A stretch of 64,000 nucleotides of DNA from Streptomyces sp. NBC_01016 (GTDB lineage: Bacteria; Actinomycetota; Actinomycetes; Streptomycetales; Streptomycetaceae). The notes below the pieces were generated by a model, which had not been told where the DNA came from, did not search any database, and saw only the letters and a list, made by a program, of their open reading frames with translations. Positions 26,009 through 33,828 of this stretch are shown piece by piece. The position numbers and the translations under genes were made by a program. Location of the stretch: the NCBI RefSeq assembly GCF_026341035.1, contig NZ_JAPEOQ010000002.1:3596001-3660000 (forward strand), written 5' to 3'. Each line of letters begins with the position of its first letter. Position 1 is the first letter of the stretch.

Positions 26009-26905
26009 CTACTCCTGCGGGGAGGCGGAGGGCAAGGGAGTTGGTGGGATCGGAGTGCTGTGCTGTTCCACTGAGGCGAAGATGTCCCGGGCGACCGGCG
26101 TGCGGATCTCCTCCGCCAGCTGCCCGATCAGGCCCGCGGTGCGGGCGAGCAGGGCGAAGCCGCGTAGGAGGGGGAGCGGGAGGCCCAGATCGGCGAGGGC
26201 GGCTCCGCACACCCCGGCGCCGTTGAGGGGGAGCGTGCGGCCGAGGACGCTCGGGTGGGTCCGGCCGATGGCCTCGAAGAGGGTGAGGTGCGGGCCGAAG
26301 AGGCCCTCCTCGCGGGCGATGTCCATGAGGCGCTGGGTGCGCGGGTCGCCCTCCTTGTGGAGGTGGTGGCCCAGGCCCGGGATCAACTCGTGTGCGGAGT
26401 GGGTGTGTTGGATCGTGCGGCGCGCCAACGAGTCCCAGGCTGTCTGGTCGTCGGGGGCCGGGTGCTCGGTGCCGAGTGAGGTCACCACTGCGGCGAGGTA
26501 ATGGCCCGTGTCCTCGGTGACGCCGAGGAAGCGGGAGCCGCCGCCCAGCAGTCCGGCGGCGAGGGCGCCCTGGACCGAGTCCGGGGCGGAGAGGTACGTG
26601 AGGCGGGAGACGATCGCGGTCGGGGTGAAGCCGTGGTCGGCGAGCGCGGCCAGGACCGCCTCGAAGACGCGGGTCTCGCCGGGGCTCGGGCGGCGCTGCG
26701 TGGCCAGCCAGAACGCCAGCTCACCGAAGCCGACGGAGCCCATGATGTCCTCGGCCAGGTCCTGGCCGAGGAGCGTGATCCGCTTCGGGCCCGATGCGCC
26801 CAGGGCTGTGGGGTAGGAGGGGGGTGTGGTGGATGTGGGGTGGGTGGGCTGGTTGGGCTGCTTCGGTTGATTGGGGTGTTTCGGGTGCTTCGGCTGGTCA
26901 GGCAT
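26009..26905 (-). CDS. Citryl-CoA lyase-like protein (citrate synthase superfamily)
   Basis: 298 residues, shorter than citrate synthase and similar to the lyase module of ATP-citrate lyase. The key signature GLGHHLHKEGDPRTQ holds the active-site His region, and NGAGVCGAALADLGLP follows. It would cleave a citryl-CoA-like thioester to acetyl-CoA and an oxo-acid, or run the reverse condensation. The first ~35 residues are a low-complexity Pro/His/Gln/Asn tail built from KHP, NQP and KQP units. It overlaps the CoA transferase gene by 8 bases, so a CoA transfer then C-C cleavage sequence is likely. The real acyl substrate is not known. Confidence 0.8.
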   Translation of the reverse strand: MPDQPKHPKHPNQPKQPNQPTHPTSTTPPSYPTALGASGPKRITLLGQDLAEDIMGSVGFGELAFWLATQRRPSPGETRVFEAVLAALADHGFTPTAIVSRLTYLSAPDSVQGALAAGLLGGGSRFLGVTEDTGHYLAAVVTSLGTEHPAPDDQTAWDSLARRTIQHTHSAHELIPGLGHHLHKEGDPRTQRLMDIAREEGLFGPHLTLFEAIGRTHPSVLGRTLPLNGAGVCGAALADLGLPLPLLRGFALLARTAGLIGQLAEEIRTPVARDIFASVEQHSTPIPPTPLPSASPQE

Positions 26906-28094
26906 GTGGGGGCTCCGTGGGGGTGGGCTTGGTCAGCCATGTGCGCAACTCCTCGCCGTGTTCGTCCAGTTCGGGCGGTGGGAGGCGGTACGTGGCAGGG
27001 GTCGCGGAGAAGCGGATCGGGTGGCGGGTCGTGGGCAGGGCGCGGTCGCCCTCGCCGACGGTGACGACCGGGTCGAGGCCGAACTCCTCGGCCATCGTGA
27101 AGCCGCCGTCGATCGTGTTGATCGGGCCGCTCGGGACTCCGGCCTTCACCAGCAGCGTGAACCATTCGTGCGCGCCGCGCGTGGCCAGGCGCTCGACCAG
27201 GATCGGGCGCAGTTCGTCGCGGTGGGACGTGCGATCGGAGTTGCGGGCGAAACGCGGGTCGTCGGCGGTATCCGGGATGCCCAACACGGAGCACAGCGTG
27301 CGGAATTGGCCGTCGTTGGCGGCGGCGACGATCAGGTCGTGGTCGGCCGTCGGCAGCGGTTCGTACGGGAAGACGCTGGGGTGGGCGTTGCCCATGCGGT
27401 AGGGGACCGTGCCTCCGGCGACGTACGCGGAGCTGTGGTTGACGAGACCGGTGAGCGCCGAGGAGAGGAGGTTCACCTCGACGTGCTGGCCCTCGCCGGT
27501 GGCATCGCGGTGGCGCAGCGCCGCGAGGATGCCGATGGCGGCGTGGTTGCCCGCCATGACGTCGAACACGGAGATGCCGGCCCGGAAGGGCGGGCCCTCC
27601 GGGTCCCCGGTCAGGCTCATCAGGCCGGACATGGCCTGCACCATCAGGTCGTAGCCGGGGACGTCACGGCCCGCGCCGGTGCCGAATCCGGTGATGGACG
27701 TGTAGACGAGGCGGGGGTTCGCGGCGTGGATCGTCTCGAAGTCGAGGCCGTAGCGGTCCAGGCCGCCGGGGCGGAAGTTCTCTATCAACACGTCGGCGCG
27801 GTGGGCGAGTTCGGCCGCGAGCGCGGCATCGGACTCGTCCCGCAGGTCCAGGGAGAGGGAGCGCTTGCCGCGGTTGATGCCCAGGTAGTACGTCGAGACG
27901 CCGTCGTGGACCGGGGGCATCCACGTGCGGGTGTCGTCGCCGCGCGGGCCCTCGACCTTGATGACGTCGGCGCCGAGGTCCGCGAGCAGCATCGTCGCGT
28001 ACGGGCCCGCGAGGATGCGGGAGAAGTCGGCGACGAGGATGCCGGACAGCGGTCCTTTGGTGGGCGGTTGATCGGGTGCGGTGCTTGGTGGCAT
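26898..28094 (-). CDS. CaiB/BaiF family III CoA transferase
   Basis: 398 residues with the family III signatures GILVADFSRILAGPYATMLLADLGADVIKVE at the N-terminus, YYLGINRGKRSLSLDL near 70 and DRYGLDFETI near 113. The catalytic Asp is expected in the segment GYDLMVQAMSGLMSLTG. It would move CoA from a donor such as succinyl-CoA to a carboxylic acid, creating the substrate for the lyase encoded next. It is the first gene of its operon. CGGAC/GTCCG half sites lie 16 to 41 bases upstream of the ATG. Confidence 0.92.
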   Translation of the reverse strand: MPPSTAPDQPPTKGPLSGILVADFSRILAGPYATMLLADLGADVIKVEGPRGDDTRTWMPPVHDGVSTYYLGINRGKRSLSLDLRDESDAALAAELAHRADVLIENFRPGGLDRYGLDFETIHAANPRLVYTSITGFGTGAGRDVPGYDLMVQAMSGLMSLTGDPEGPPFRAGISVFDVMAGNHAAIGILAALRHRDATGEGQHVEVNLLSSALTGLVNHSSAYVAGGTVPYRMGNAHPSVFPYEPLPTADHDLIVAAANDGQFRTLCSVLGIPDTADDPRFARNSDRTSHRDELRPILVERLATRGAHEWFTLLVKAGVPSGPINTIDGGFTMAEEFGLDPVVTVGEGDRALPTTRHPIRFSATPATYRLPPPELDEHGEELRTWLTKPTPTEPPHA

Positions 28095-28109
28095 GGAGTC
28101 GGCCTCTCC

Positions 28110-28135
28110 GTGTCCGAGGGGCGGACACTTGTCCG
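28110..28135. promoter_or_regulatory. Three CGGAC/GTCCG half sites before the CoA transferase operon
   Basis: Two overlapping dyads share the central arm: GTGTCCG-N5-CGGACAC at 28110-28128 and CGGAC-ACTT-GTCCG at 28122-28135. The second has the same layout as the dyad at 29161 before the amidohydrolase. The IclR gene lies between the two sites, so it is the likely reader. Confidence 0.55.
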
Positions 28136-28169
28136 TGTGGGGGATGCGGGAGCTCGGTGGGGGTGGGTG

Positions 28170-29051
28170 TCACGGAGTGGTGGGTGCGCTCTCGGGGCTC
28201 TGCCCCGGGCCCCGCTGCTCAATCTCCCCCAGCTGACGCTGGGAGGTGCCCCCTGCAGGGGCTTGGTGTGGGACCGACTCCATCCGCGCGAAGTCGAGGC
28301 TGATCTCTCCCGCCGCGTGCAGCAGGCGCGGCAGGTGGGCGTGCACCAGGACGTCGACCGGGGTCTCGGCCGCGTGCGCGTTGACGTTGAGGCTCGCGAT
28401 CACGCGGCCCGTGCCGTCCCGCAGGGGTGCCGCCACCGAACGGATGCCGCGGGCGAGCTGCTCGTCGGTGAGGGCCCAGCCGCGGGCGCGTACGTCACAC
28501 AACTCTGCCTCCCACTCCGCGCGTTCGGGGCGCCAGAGCGGAGTGAGGCCCGAGCGGCTCGGCTCGGCGAGAACCCGTGCCGCCTCGTCCGGGGCGAGCG
28601 CGGCGAGCAGTACCTTGCCGAGGGAGGTCTGGAGCGCGGGGAAGCGGGTGCCGATCTGCACGGACAGCGTGACGATCTTCGGGCGGGCCACCCGGGCGAC
28701 GTAGACGATGTCCGAACCGTCGAGCTGCGCGATCGAGCAGGACTCGTCGGTCTGCTCGACGAGGCGTTCCAGATGGGGGCGCGCCACGTCCCACAGGCCC
28801 ATCGAGCGGACGTAGGCGACCCCGAGGTCGAGCACGCGCGGCGTGAGCGCGAAGCCGGCGGCGCACTGGCGGACGTAGCCGAGTTCGGTCAGCGTCAGCA
28901 GGATGCGGCGCGCAGTCGGGCGGGCGAGGCCCGTATCGGTCGCGACCTCGGCGAGCGACATCACCGGGCGGCCCGGCCGGAACGCAGTGATCACGTCCAG
29001 ACCGCGGGCCAACGCCTCGATGAAGTCCGGGCCGGTTCCTTCGCGTGGCAT
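28170..29051 (-). CDS. IclR-family transcriptional regulator (PcaR/PobR type)
   Basis: 293 residues from ATG 29051, which has a GGAGGAG ribosome site 6 bases upstream. The HTH is around MSLAEVATDTGLARPTARRI. The effector domain has GTRFPALQTSLGKVLLAAL and SVAAPLRDGTGRVIASLNV, the pattern of aromatic-acid regulators PcaR, PcaU and PobR. The C-terminal ~25 residues (APAGGTSQRQ onward) look appended and poorly conserved. It sits between the CoA transferase operon and the divergent amidohydrolase and probably controls both. Confidence 0.9.
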   Translation of the reverse strand: MPREGTGPDFIEALARGLDVITAFRPGRPVMSLAEVATDTGLARPTARRILLTLTELGYVRQCAAGFALTPRVLDLGVAYVRSMGLWDVARPHLERLVEQTDESCSIAQLDGSDIVYVARVARPKIVTLSVQIGTRFPALQTSLGKVLLAALAPDEAARVLAEPSRSGLTPLWRPERAEWEAELCDVRARGWALTDEQLARGIRSVAAPLRDGTGRVIASLNVNAHAAETPVDVLVHAHLPRLLHAAGEISLDFARMESVPHQAPAGGTSQRQLGEIEQRGPGQSPESAPTTP

Positions 29052-29160
29052 GGCGGCTCCTCCGTGCCATGGGCCAATCGATCCAACTCCCCACTGTTCC
29101 ATGGGGATTGACAGCAGGGTGCGCCTTCATCAGCATCGGTGGCAATGGCCGACCGGCATA

Positions 29161-29199
29161 CGGACGCTCGTCCGACAGGGGTCGATGCGGGTCCGGACC
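29161..29199. promoter_or_regulatory. CGGAC-GCTC-GTCCG dyad and GGTCCGGACC palindrome before the amidohydrolase
   Basis: The dyad at 29161-29174 and the perfect palindrome at 29190-29199 both use GTCCG/CGGAC half sites, repeated again near 29211. A TTGACA at 29108-29113 could be the -35 of this promoter. The shared half site with 28110-28135 suggests one regulator for both directions. Confidence 0.5.
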
Positions 29200-29235
29200 G
29201 ATCCAGAGAGGTCCGGAGTGCCGGAGAGGAGACCG

Positions 29236-30771
29236 ATGATGCATCGCTCAGCTCCCTCGGAACCGCCGAACCCACCGAACCCACCGAACCCACCGAACCC
29301 GACGAACCCGTCGAGCCCCTCGAACCCGCCGGAATCGTTCCCGCCCGGACGGCCCGTCGTCCTGCGCGGCGGCACCGTCCTGCCCATGGACCGCGCCCGT
29401 CGGGTCCTCCCCGGCACCGATGTGCTGGTCATCGGTGATCGCATCGCCGCCGTCGGGCCTCAACTCGCGGTAGCCGACGGCACGTTGGAGATCGACGCCA
29501 CCGACGGCATCGTCATGCCCGGCATGATCGACACGCATCGGCACATGTGGCAGACCGCCATGCGCGGCTACGGCGCCGACTGGACGCTCACCCAGTATTT
29601 CGTCTGGTACTACCTCGAACACGGCACCGCCTTTCGCCCGCAGGACATCCACGCGGGCAACCTGCTTGCCGCCGTCGAGGCGCTCGACGCCGGAGTCACG
29701 ACGGTCGTCGACTGGTCGCATGGGCTGCAGAGCACCGCGCACGCCGAGGCCGCCGTGGACGCGCTGCGCTCCGTTCCCGGCCGGTACGTCCTCGCCTACG
29801 GGAACATCCAGCAGGCGCCCGCCGAATGGGCCACGGCCCCGGACTTCCGGGCCTTCGCGCGTCGGCACATCGCCGATGCCGACGACATGCTCGGCTTCCA
29901 GCTCGCCTTTGACGTCACGGGCGACCCGGCCTTCCCCGAGAAGCCCGCCTTCGAGGCCGCCCGCGAACTCGGCGTACCCGTCACCACGCACGCAGGGGTG
30001 TGGGGCGCCACCAATGACGACGGCATCCGCCTCATGCACGAGCACGGCTTCATGACACCCGAGACGGTGTACGTGCACGCGGCGACGCTGTCACCGGACT
30101 CGTACCACCGCATCGCGGCGACCGGCGGCTCGGTGTCCGTCTCCACGGAGAGCGAGCAGAGCGCGGGCCAGGGCTATCCGACGACGTGGGTGTTGCGCGC
30201 CCACGGCATCCCCGTGTCCCTGTCGATGGATACGAGCGTGTGGTGGAGCGGCGATCTGTTCTCCGCGATGCGTACGACGCTGGGCGCCGACCGGGCCCGC
30301 GAGCACTTGGAGGCGCACGCGCTGGGGGAGACCGTCACGCACTGCGCGCTGCGGGCGGAGCAGGTCGTGGAGTGGGCGACCGCGGGCGGCGCGCGAGCGC
30401 TCGGCCGTGACCGTGACCTCGGCAGCGTGGCGGAGGGCAAGAAGGCCGATCTCGTCCTCGTCAAGAACGACCACTCACCTGTTTCCTTCCCGCTTCTCAA
30501 CCCCTACGGACACATCGCCTTCCAGGCTCAGCGCGGTGATGTGCACACCGTCCTTGTCGACGGGCGGGTCGTGAAGCACGAGCACCGCCTCGTCGACATC
30601 GACCTCGCCGCCGTGCGACGCGAGGCCGAGGGCGCCGTCGAGCACCTGCGGTCGACGCTGGGCGAGGAGGCGTGGCGGGCCGGAATGAACCCCGACGTTC
30701 CCGAGGCGAAGATCCTCGACAACCCGTACACGTACACCGACTTCCGGTCCGGAACGACCCACGGCCGGTGA
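29236..30771 (+). CDS. Amidohydrolase of the AtzB/TrzA (cytosine deaminase-like) family
   Basis: 511 residues. Metal-binding residues are visible as DTHRHMWQ (HxH after strand 1), TTHAGVWG, YVHAATLS and the Asp in SLSMDTSVWW. The family hydrolyses amino or chloro groups on N-heterocycles or opens such rings. Residues about 8-30 are a Pro/Asn low-complexity tail encoded by a 9-bp tandem repeat. The ATG at 29236 has GAGGAG upstream. Longer in-frame readings cross the promoter and are not real. It is probably the first gene of a unit with the MFS transporter. The substrate is unknown. Confidence 0.88.
   Translation: MMHRSAPSEPPNPPNPPNPPNPTNPSSPSNPPESFPPGRPVVLRGGTVLPMDRARRVLPGTDVLVIGDRIAAVGPQLAVADGTLEIDATDGIVMPGMIDTHRHMWQTAMRGYGADWTLTQYFVWYYLEHGTAFRPQDIHAGNLLAAVEALDAGVTTVVDWSHGLQSTAHAEAAVDALRSVPGRYVLAYGNIQQAPAEWATAPDFRAFARRHIADADDMLGFQLAFDVTGDPAFPEKPAFEAARELGVPVTTHAGVWGATNDDGIRLMHEHGFMTPETVYVHAATLSPDSYHRIAATGGSVSVSTESEQSAGQGYPTTWVLRAHGIPVSLSMDTSVWWSGDLFSAMRTTLGADRAREHLEAHALGETVTHCALRAEQVVEWATAGGARALGRDRDLGSVAEGKKADLVLVKNDHSPVSFPLLNPYGHIAFQAQRGDVHTVLVDGRVVKHEHRLVDIDLAAVRREAEGAVEHLRSTLGEEAWRAGMNPDVPEAKILDNPYTYTDFRSGTTHGR
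29263..29325 (+). repeat. Nine-bp tandem repeat encoding a Pro-Asn tail
   Basis: About seven copies of a 9-base unit close to CCACCGAAC, three of them identical (29272-29298), inside the 5' end of the amidohydrolase gene. Because the unit is three codons, changes in copy number alter tail length without a frameshift. Confidence 0.8.
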
Positions 30772-30820
30772 GGTCCCCGATCGGCCGGACGGAGGCCGCG
30801 TCGAGGGCATCGAATGCGGT

Positions 30821-30835
30821 GTGAAAGACTTTCAC
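30821..30835. promoter_or_regulatory. Perfect dyad GTGAAAG-A-CTTTCAC upstream of the MFS transporter
   Basis: Seven-base arms around a single A lie in the 257-base region between the amidohydrolase and the transporter. The region has no gene that I can support. The dyad does not resemble the CGGAC motif of the island, so the transporter may have its own regulator, not encoded next to it. Confidence 0.4.
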
Positions 30836-31028
30836 CCTGCCGGTGCGAGCACGGTCCCCATGGAGACCGTCGACGCCACCATCCCTTCTTCCGTCCTCCG
30901 GATGCCACGACCGTATTTGCCCCCGGTCGCGCCGTGTCCGGACGTCGGCATGAGCGGGTGGGGCAGGCCGCCCGCCCCGGCGCCTGCCCCAGTCCACCTC
31001 GCGCGACGGAACGACGGAACCAAGCCAC

Positions 31029-32300
31029 ATGACACAACTGGATGAGATGGCCGCGACCCCGAGCGCCGCGGGCCCGGTGGACAGTGCGGACGGCGGTGAC
31101 AAGCCGAGCCGTTACGCGAAGAAGGCGGTGTTCGCCTCTTCCCTCGGCTACGCGATGGACGGCTTCGACCTGCTGATCCTGAGCTTCGCCCTCTCCGCCA
31201 TCTCCGCCGACCTGGGCCTGGACAAGGCGCAGGGCGGCTCGCTCGCCACCATCACGCTCATCGGCGCCGTCGTCGGCGGACTCGGGTTCGGGATGCTCGC
31301 CGACCGGATCGGGCGGGTGAAGGTCCTCACCTACTCGGTGATCTTCTTCGCCGTGTTCACCGGCCTCTCGGCGCTGGCGACCTCGTACGGGGAACTGTCC
31401 GCGTTCCGGTTCCTGGCCGGCGTCGGCATCGGCGGTGAGTTCGGCATCGGCATGACGCTCGCCGCCGAGGCGTGGCCGAGCAAGAAGCGGGCGCGCGCCA
31501 CGTCGCTGGTCGCGCTCGGCTTCCAGGCCGGTGTGCTGGCCGCGGCGCTCATCTCGGCGCCGGTGCTCTCCGCATGGGGCTGGCAGGGACTGTTCCTGAT
31601 CGGCGCGGTGCCCGCCGTGGTCGCCATCGCGCTCCGCTCCCGGCTGCACGAGCCAGAGCACTTCACGCGCAGCCGCAGCGAGGGCGCGCGCCTGTCGACG
31701 CTCGCCTCACTGAAACTGCTCGTGAAGGACGCGCCCACGGCCCGCGCCAGCTTCGGCGTCCTGGTCCTGACCTCGGTCCAGAACTTCGGCTACTACGGCA
31801 TCATGACGTGGCTGCCGACCTACCTGAGCGAGCGGTTCGGTTACAGCCTCACCAAGTCCTCCGGCTGGACCGCCGTCACCGTCGTCGGCATGGCGCTCGG
31901 GATTCTTCTTTTCGGTGAACTCGCCGACCGGCTCGGCCGCCGCAGGACGTTCTGGCTCTTCCAGGTCGGCGCGGCCGTCTCCGTCCTCGCGTACAGCCAG
32001 CTCGTCTCGCCCTGGGCGCTGCTCGTCGGCGGCGCCGTGATGGGCCTCTTCGCCAACGGCATGACCGGCGGCTACGGCGCTCTGATGGCCGAGCTGTACC
32101 CGACGCAGGTGCGGGCCACCGCGCAGAACACCCTGTTCAACATCGGCCGTGCGGTGGGCGGTTTCGCGCCCGTCGTCGTGGCCCTGTGCGCGGACCGGTG
32201 GGGCTTCGCCGTCGCCATCGGCCTGCTGTCCGCGATCTACGTCGCCGACATCCTCGCCATGTTCGTCATCCCGGAGCGCAAGGGCTCGCGGCTCGCCTGA
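31029..32300 (+). CDS. MFS transporter, aromatic acid:H+ symporter (AAHS) type
   Basis: 423 residues, about 12 membrane helices. Helix 1 carries YAMDGFDLLILSFAL and the loop after helix 2 GMLADRIGRVKVL, both hallmarks of the aromatic acid symporter group (PcaK/BenK-like). The equivalent loop in the second half is GELADRLGRRRTF. It should import the carboxylated substrate of the neighbouring catabolic genes through the cytoplasmic membrane. The 33-residue N-terminus is cytoplasmic and polar. Confidence 0.9.
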   Translation: MTQLDEMAATPSAAGPVDSADGGDKPSRYAKKAVFASSLGYAMDGFDLLILSFALSAISADLGLDKAQGGSLATITLIGAVVGGLGFGMLADRIGRVKVLTYSVIFFAVFTGLSALATSYGELSAFRFLAGVGIGGEFGIGMTLAAEAWPSKKRARATSLVALGFQAGVLAAALISAPVLSAWGWQGLFLIGAVPAVVAIALRSRLHEPEHFTRSRSEGARLSTLASLKLLVKDAPTARASFGVLVLTSVQNFGYYGIMTWLPTYLSERFGYSLTKSSGWTAVTVVGMALGILLFGELADRLGRRRTFWLFQVGAAVSVLAYSQLVSPWALLVGGAVMGLFANGMTGGYGALMAELYPTQVRATAQNTLFNIGRAVGGFAPVVVALCADRWGFAVAIGLLSAIYVADILAMFVIPERKGSRLA

Positions 32301-32332
32301 GGGCCCCTGACGGCACCCGCGCAGGGTGCTCG

Positions 32333-32382
32333 CCTTCGGCGCGGACGGGCCGCATGCTGGGACCGGACGTCCGCGCCGAAGG
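32333..32382 (+). terminator. 15-bp inverted repeat with 20-base loop directly before a ribosome site
   Basis: Arms 32333-32347 and 32368-32382 are perfect complements. The right arm abuts the GGGGAGG ribosome site of the methyltransferase gene. It may terminate transcription from the transporter gene, or act as a leader hairpin that limits translation of the methyltransferase. Confidence 0.5.
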
Positions 32383-32392
32383 GGAGGCAGCC

Positions 32393-33043
32393 GTGACTGC
32401 TCGCGATCAGGATCTGCGTACCCAGAAGATCTGGGCCCGCGACGCGCCCCACTACGACGGCTGGATGCGCCGCATCGACCGACACCTGCTGCGCGGCGGA
32501 CGCGCCCGGCTGTGCGCGCGGGCCCACGGCCGGGTTCTGGAGGTCGCCGTCGGTACCGGCCTCAACCTGCCGCACTATCCCAAGGGCACCGACCTGACCG
32601 GGATCGACCTCTCCCCGGACATGCTGGCCCGCGCCCGGGTACGGGCCGCGGACCTCGGCGTCGACGCCATCCTCAGCGAGGCGTCCGCGACCCGGCTCCC
32701 GTTCCCCGACGGCTCCTTCGACACGGTCGTCTGCGCGCTGGCCCTGTGCTGCATCCCCGACGACCGCTCGGCCGTCGCCGAGATGCACCGCGTCCTCGCA
32801 CCGGGCGGCACGCTCCTCCTGATCGACCATGTCATCAGCCACCGCTTCGCCGTCCGCACGCTCCAGCGGGCGATCGAACCCGTGATGATGAAGCTCGCCG
32901 ACGACCACCAACTGCGCCGCCCGCTGCACCTCGTACGGGAGGCGGGATTCAAAGTCGTCGAGCGTGAGCGCTACAGCTTCGGCGTGATCGAACGGCTCGT
33001 CGCGGTCAAGCCGGAGCTGGAGCCGGATCCCGAGCCGGAGTGA
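32393..33043 (+). CDS. Class I SAM-dependent methyltransferase
   Basis: 216 residues with motif I VLEVAVGTGLNLPHYP near 48-63, the acidic residue of motif II in TGIDLSPDML and SFDTVVCALALCCIPDD as motif IV. This is the UbiE-like Methyltransf_11 group. The GTG at 32393 is preceded by GGGGAGG at good spacing. It is convergent with the MerR gene, and the two reading frames overlap by 38 bases. The methyl acceptor is unknown. Confidence 0.85.
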   Translation: MTARDQDLRTQKIWARDAPHYDGWMRRIDRHLLRGGRARLCARAHGRVLEVAVGTGLNLPHYPKGTDLTGIDLSPDMLARARVRAADLGVDAILSEASATRLPFPDGSFDTVVCALALCCIPDDRSAVAEMHRVLAPGGTLLLIDHVISHRFAVRTLQRAIEPVMMKLADDHQLRRPLHLVREAGFKVVERERYSFGVIERLVAVKPELEPDPEPE

Positions 33044-33770
33044 GGGAGTCCAGGACGGCGGCGAGGTCCGCGCCCGCGCGCAGGAGTTCCACGGAGCGCG
33101 CGCCGATCCGGTCGAGGCGTTCCACGAGGATGTGCCGGACCCGCTCAGGACCGCCGCCCTCCCGCAGCGAGTGCAGTGAGTGCAGCGAGTCGATGATGTC
33201 CCGCACCGCGGGGATGCCGTATCCGCTGCCGCGCAGCGCCGCGACGATCCTGGCCGCGCCGATCGCCGGGGCGTCGTAGCGGCGCGCCCGCAGCGAGGTC
33301 ACGCGCTCGGGCGCGACGAGTCCCTCCCGCTCCCAGAAGCGCAGCGTCGAGGTGCGGACGCCGAGCGCGGCGGCGAGTTCGGTGATGGTCATGGTGTCGG
33401 CGCCCTCGACCGCGCCGTGGTGGGCCGCCTCGGACTCGATCGCCCACAGCGCCTTCTGGGCGCGCAGCACCTCGTCGCGTTCGCGCGCGAGGCCGACGTG
33501 CACGGCGTTGATCGCGGCGGCCGCCTCCGTGACCGTCCGCGTCCACAGGTCGGCCATCAGCTGCCGGGCGGCGACGGGCCCGACGGCCCCGGCGAGACCC
33601 CGGTAGGCGCGCAGTGCCCGCACATGGACGGGCGCGTAGGCCCGGTAGCCATTGCTCGACCGCGTGGCCGCAGGGATGACCCCGAGCCGCTCCAGATCGC
33701 GCACCTGTTGCACGGAGTACCCCGACTCCCTGGCGACATCGACGGTCCTGAGCGCGCTCTCGTCGGGCAT
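33006..33770 (-). CDS. MerR-family regulator with two MerR DNA-binding modules
   Basis: 254 residues containing two MerR-type winged HTHs in one chain: VDVARESGYSVQQVRDLERLGVI near 9-31 and MTITELAAALGVRTSTLRFWEREGLV near 128-153. Each is followed by a helical segment. Classical MerR proteins have one module and dimerise, so this protein may bind as a pseudo-dimer. No Cys metal site is seen. The ATG at 33770 has GAGAGGGG upstream. It is divergent from the DUF6194 gene, with a perfect dyad between them. Confidence 0.85.
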   Translation of the reverse strand: MPDESALRTVDVARESGYSVQQVRDLERLGVIPAATRSSNGYRAYAPVHVRALRAYRGLAGAVGPVAARQLMADLWTRTVTEAAAAINAVHVGLARERDEVLRAQKALWAIESEAAHHGAVEGADTMTITELAAALGVRTSTLRFWEREGLVAPERVTSLRARRYDAPAIGAARIVAALRGSGYGIPAVRDIIDSLHSLHSLREGGGPERVRHILVERLDRIGARSVELLRAGADLAAVLDSLTPARDPAPAPA

Positions 33771-33808
33771 CGGTCCCCTCTCGCCTCCCCGCAACCCCAC
33801 ATAAACAC

Positions 33809-33826
33809 TTCAAGCAGATGCTTGAA
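33809..33826. promoter_or_regulatory. Perfect dyad TTCAAGCA-GA-TGCTTGAA, putative MerR operator
   Basis: Eight-base arms with a 2-base centre lie in the 58-base gap between the tandem MerR gene and the DUF6194 gene, ending 2 bases before the latter's first ATG. TTCAAG/CTTGAA arms of this size are usual for MerR sites. Confidence 0.6.
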
Positions 33827-33828
33827 CC

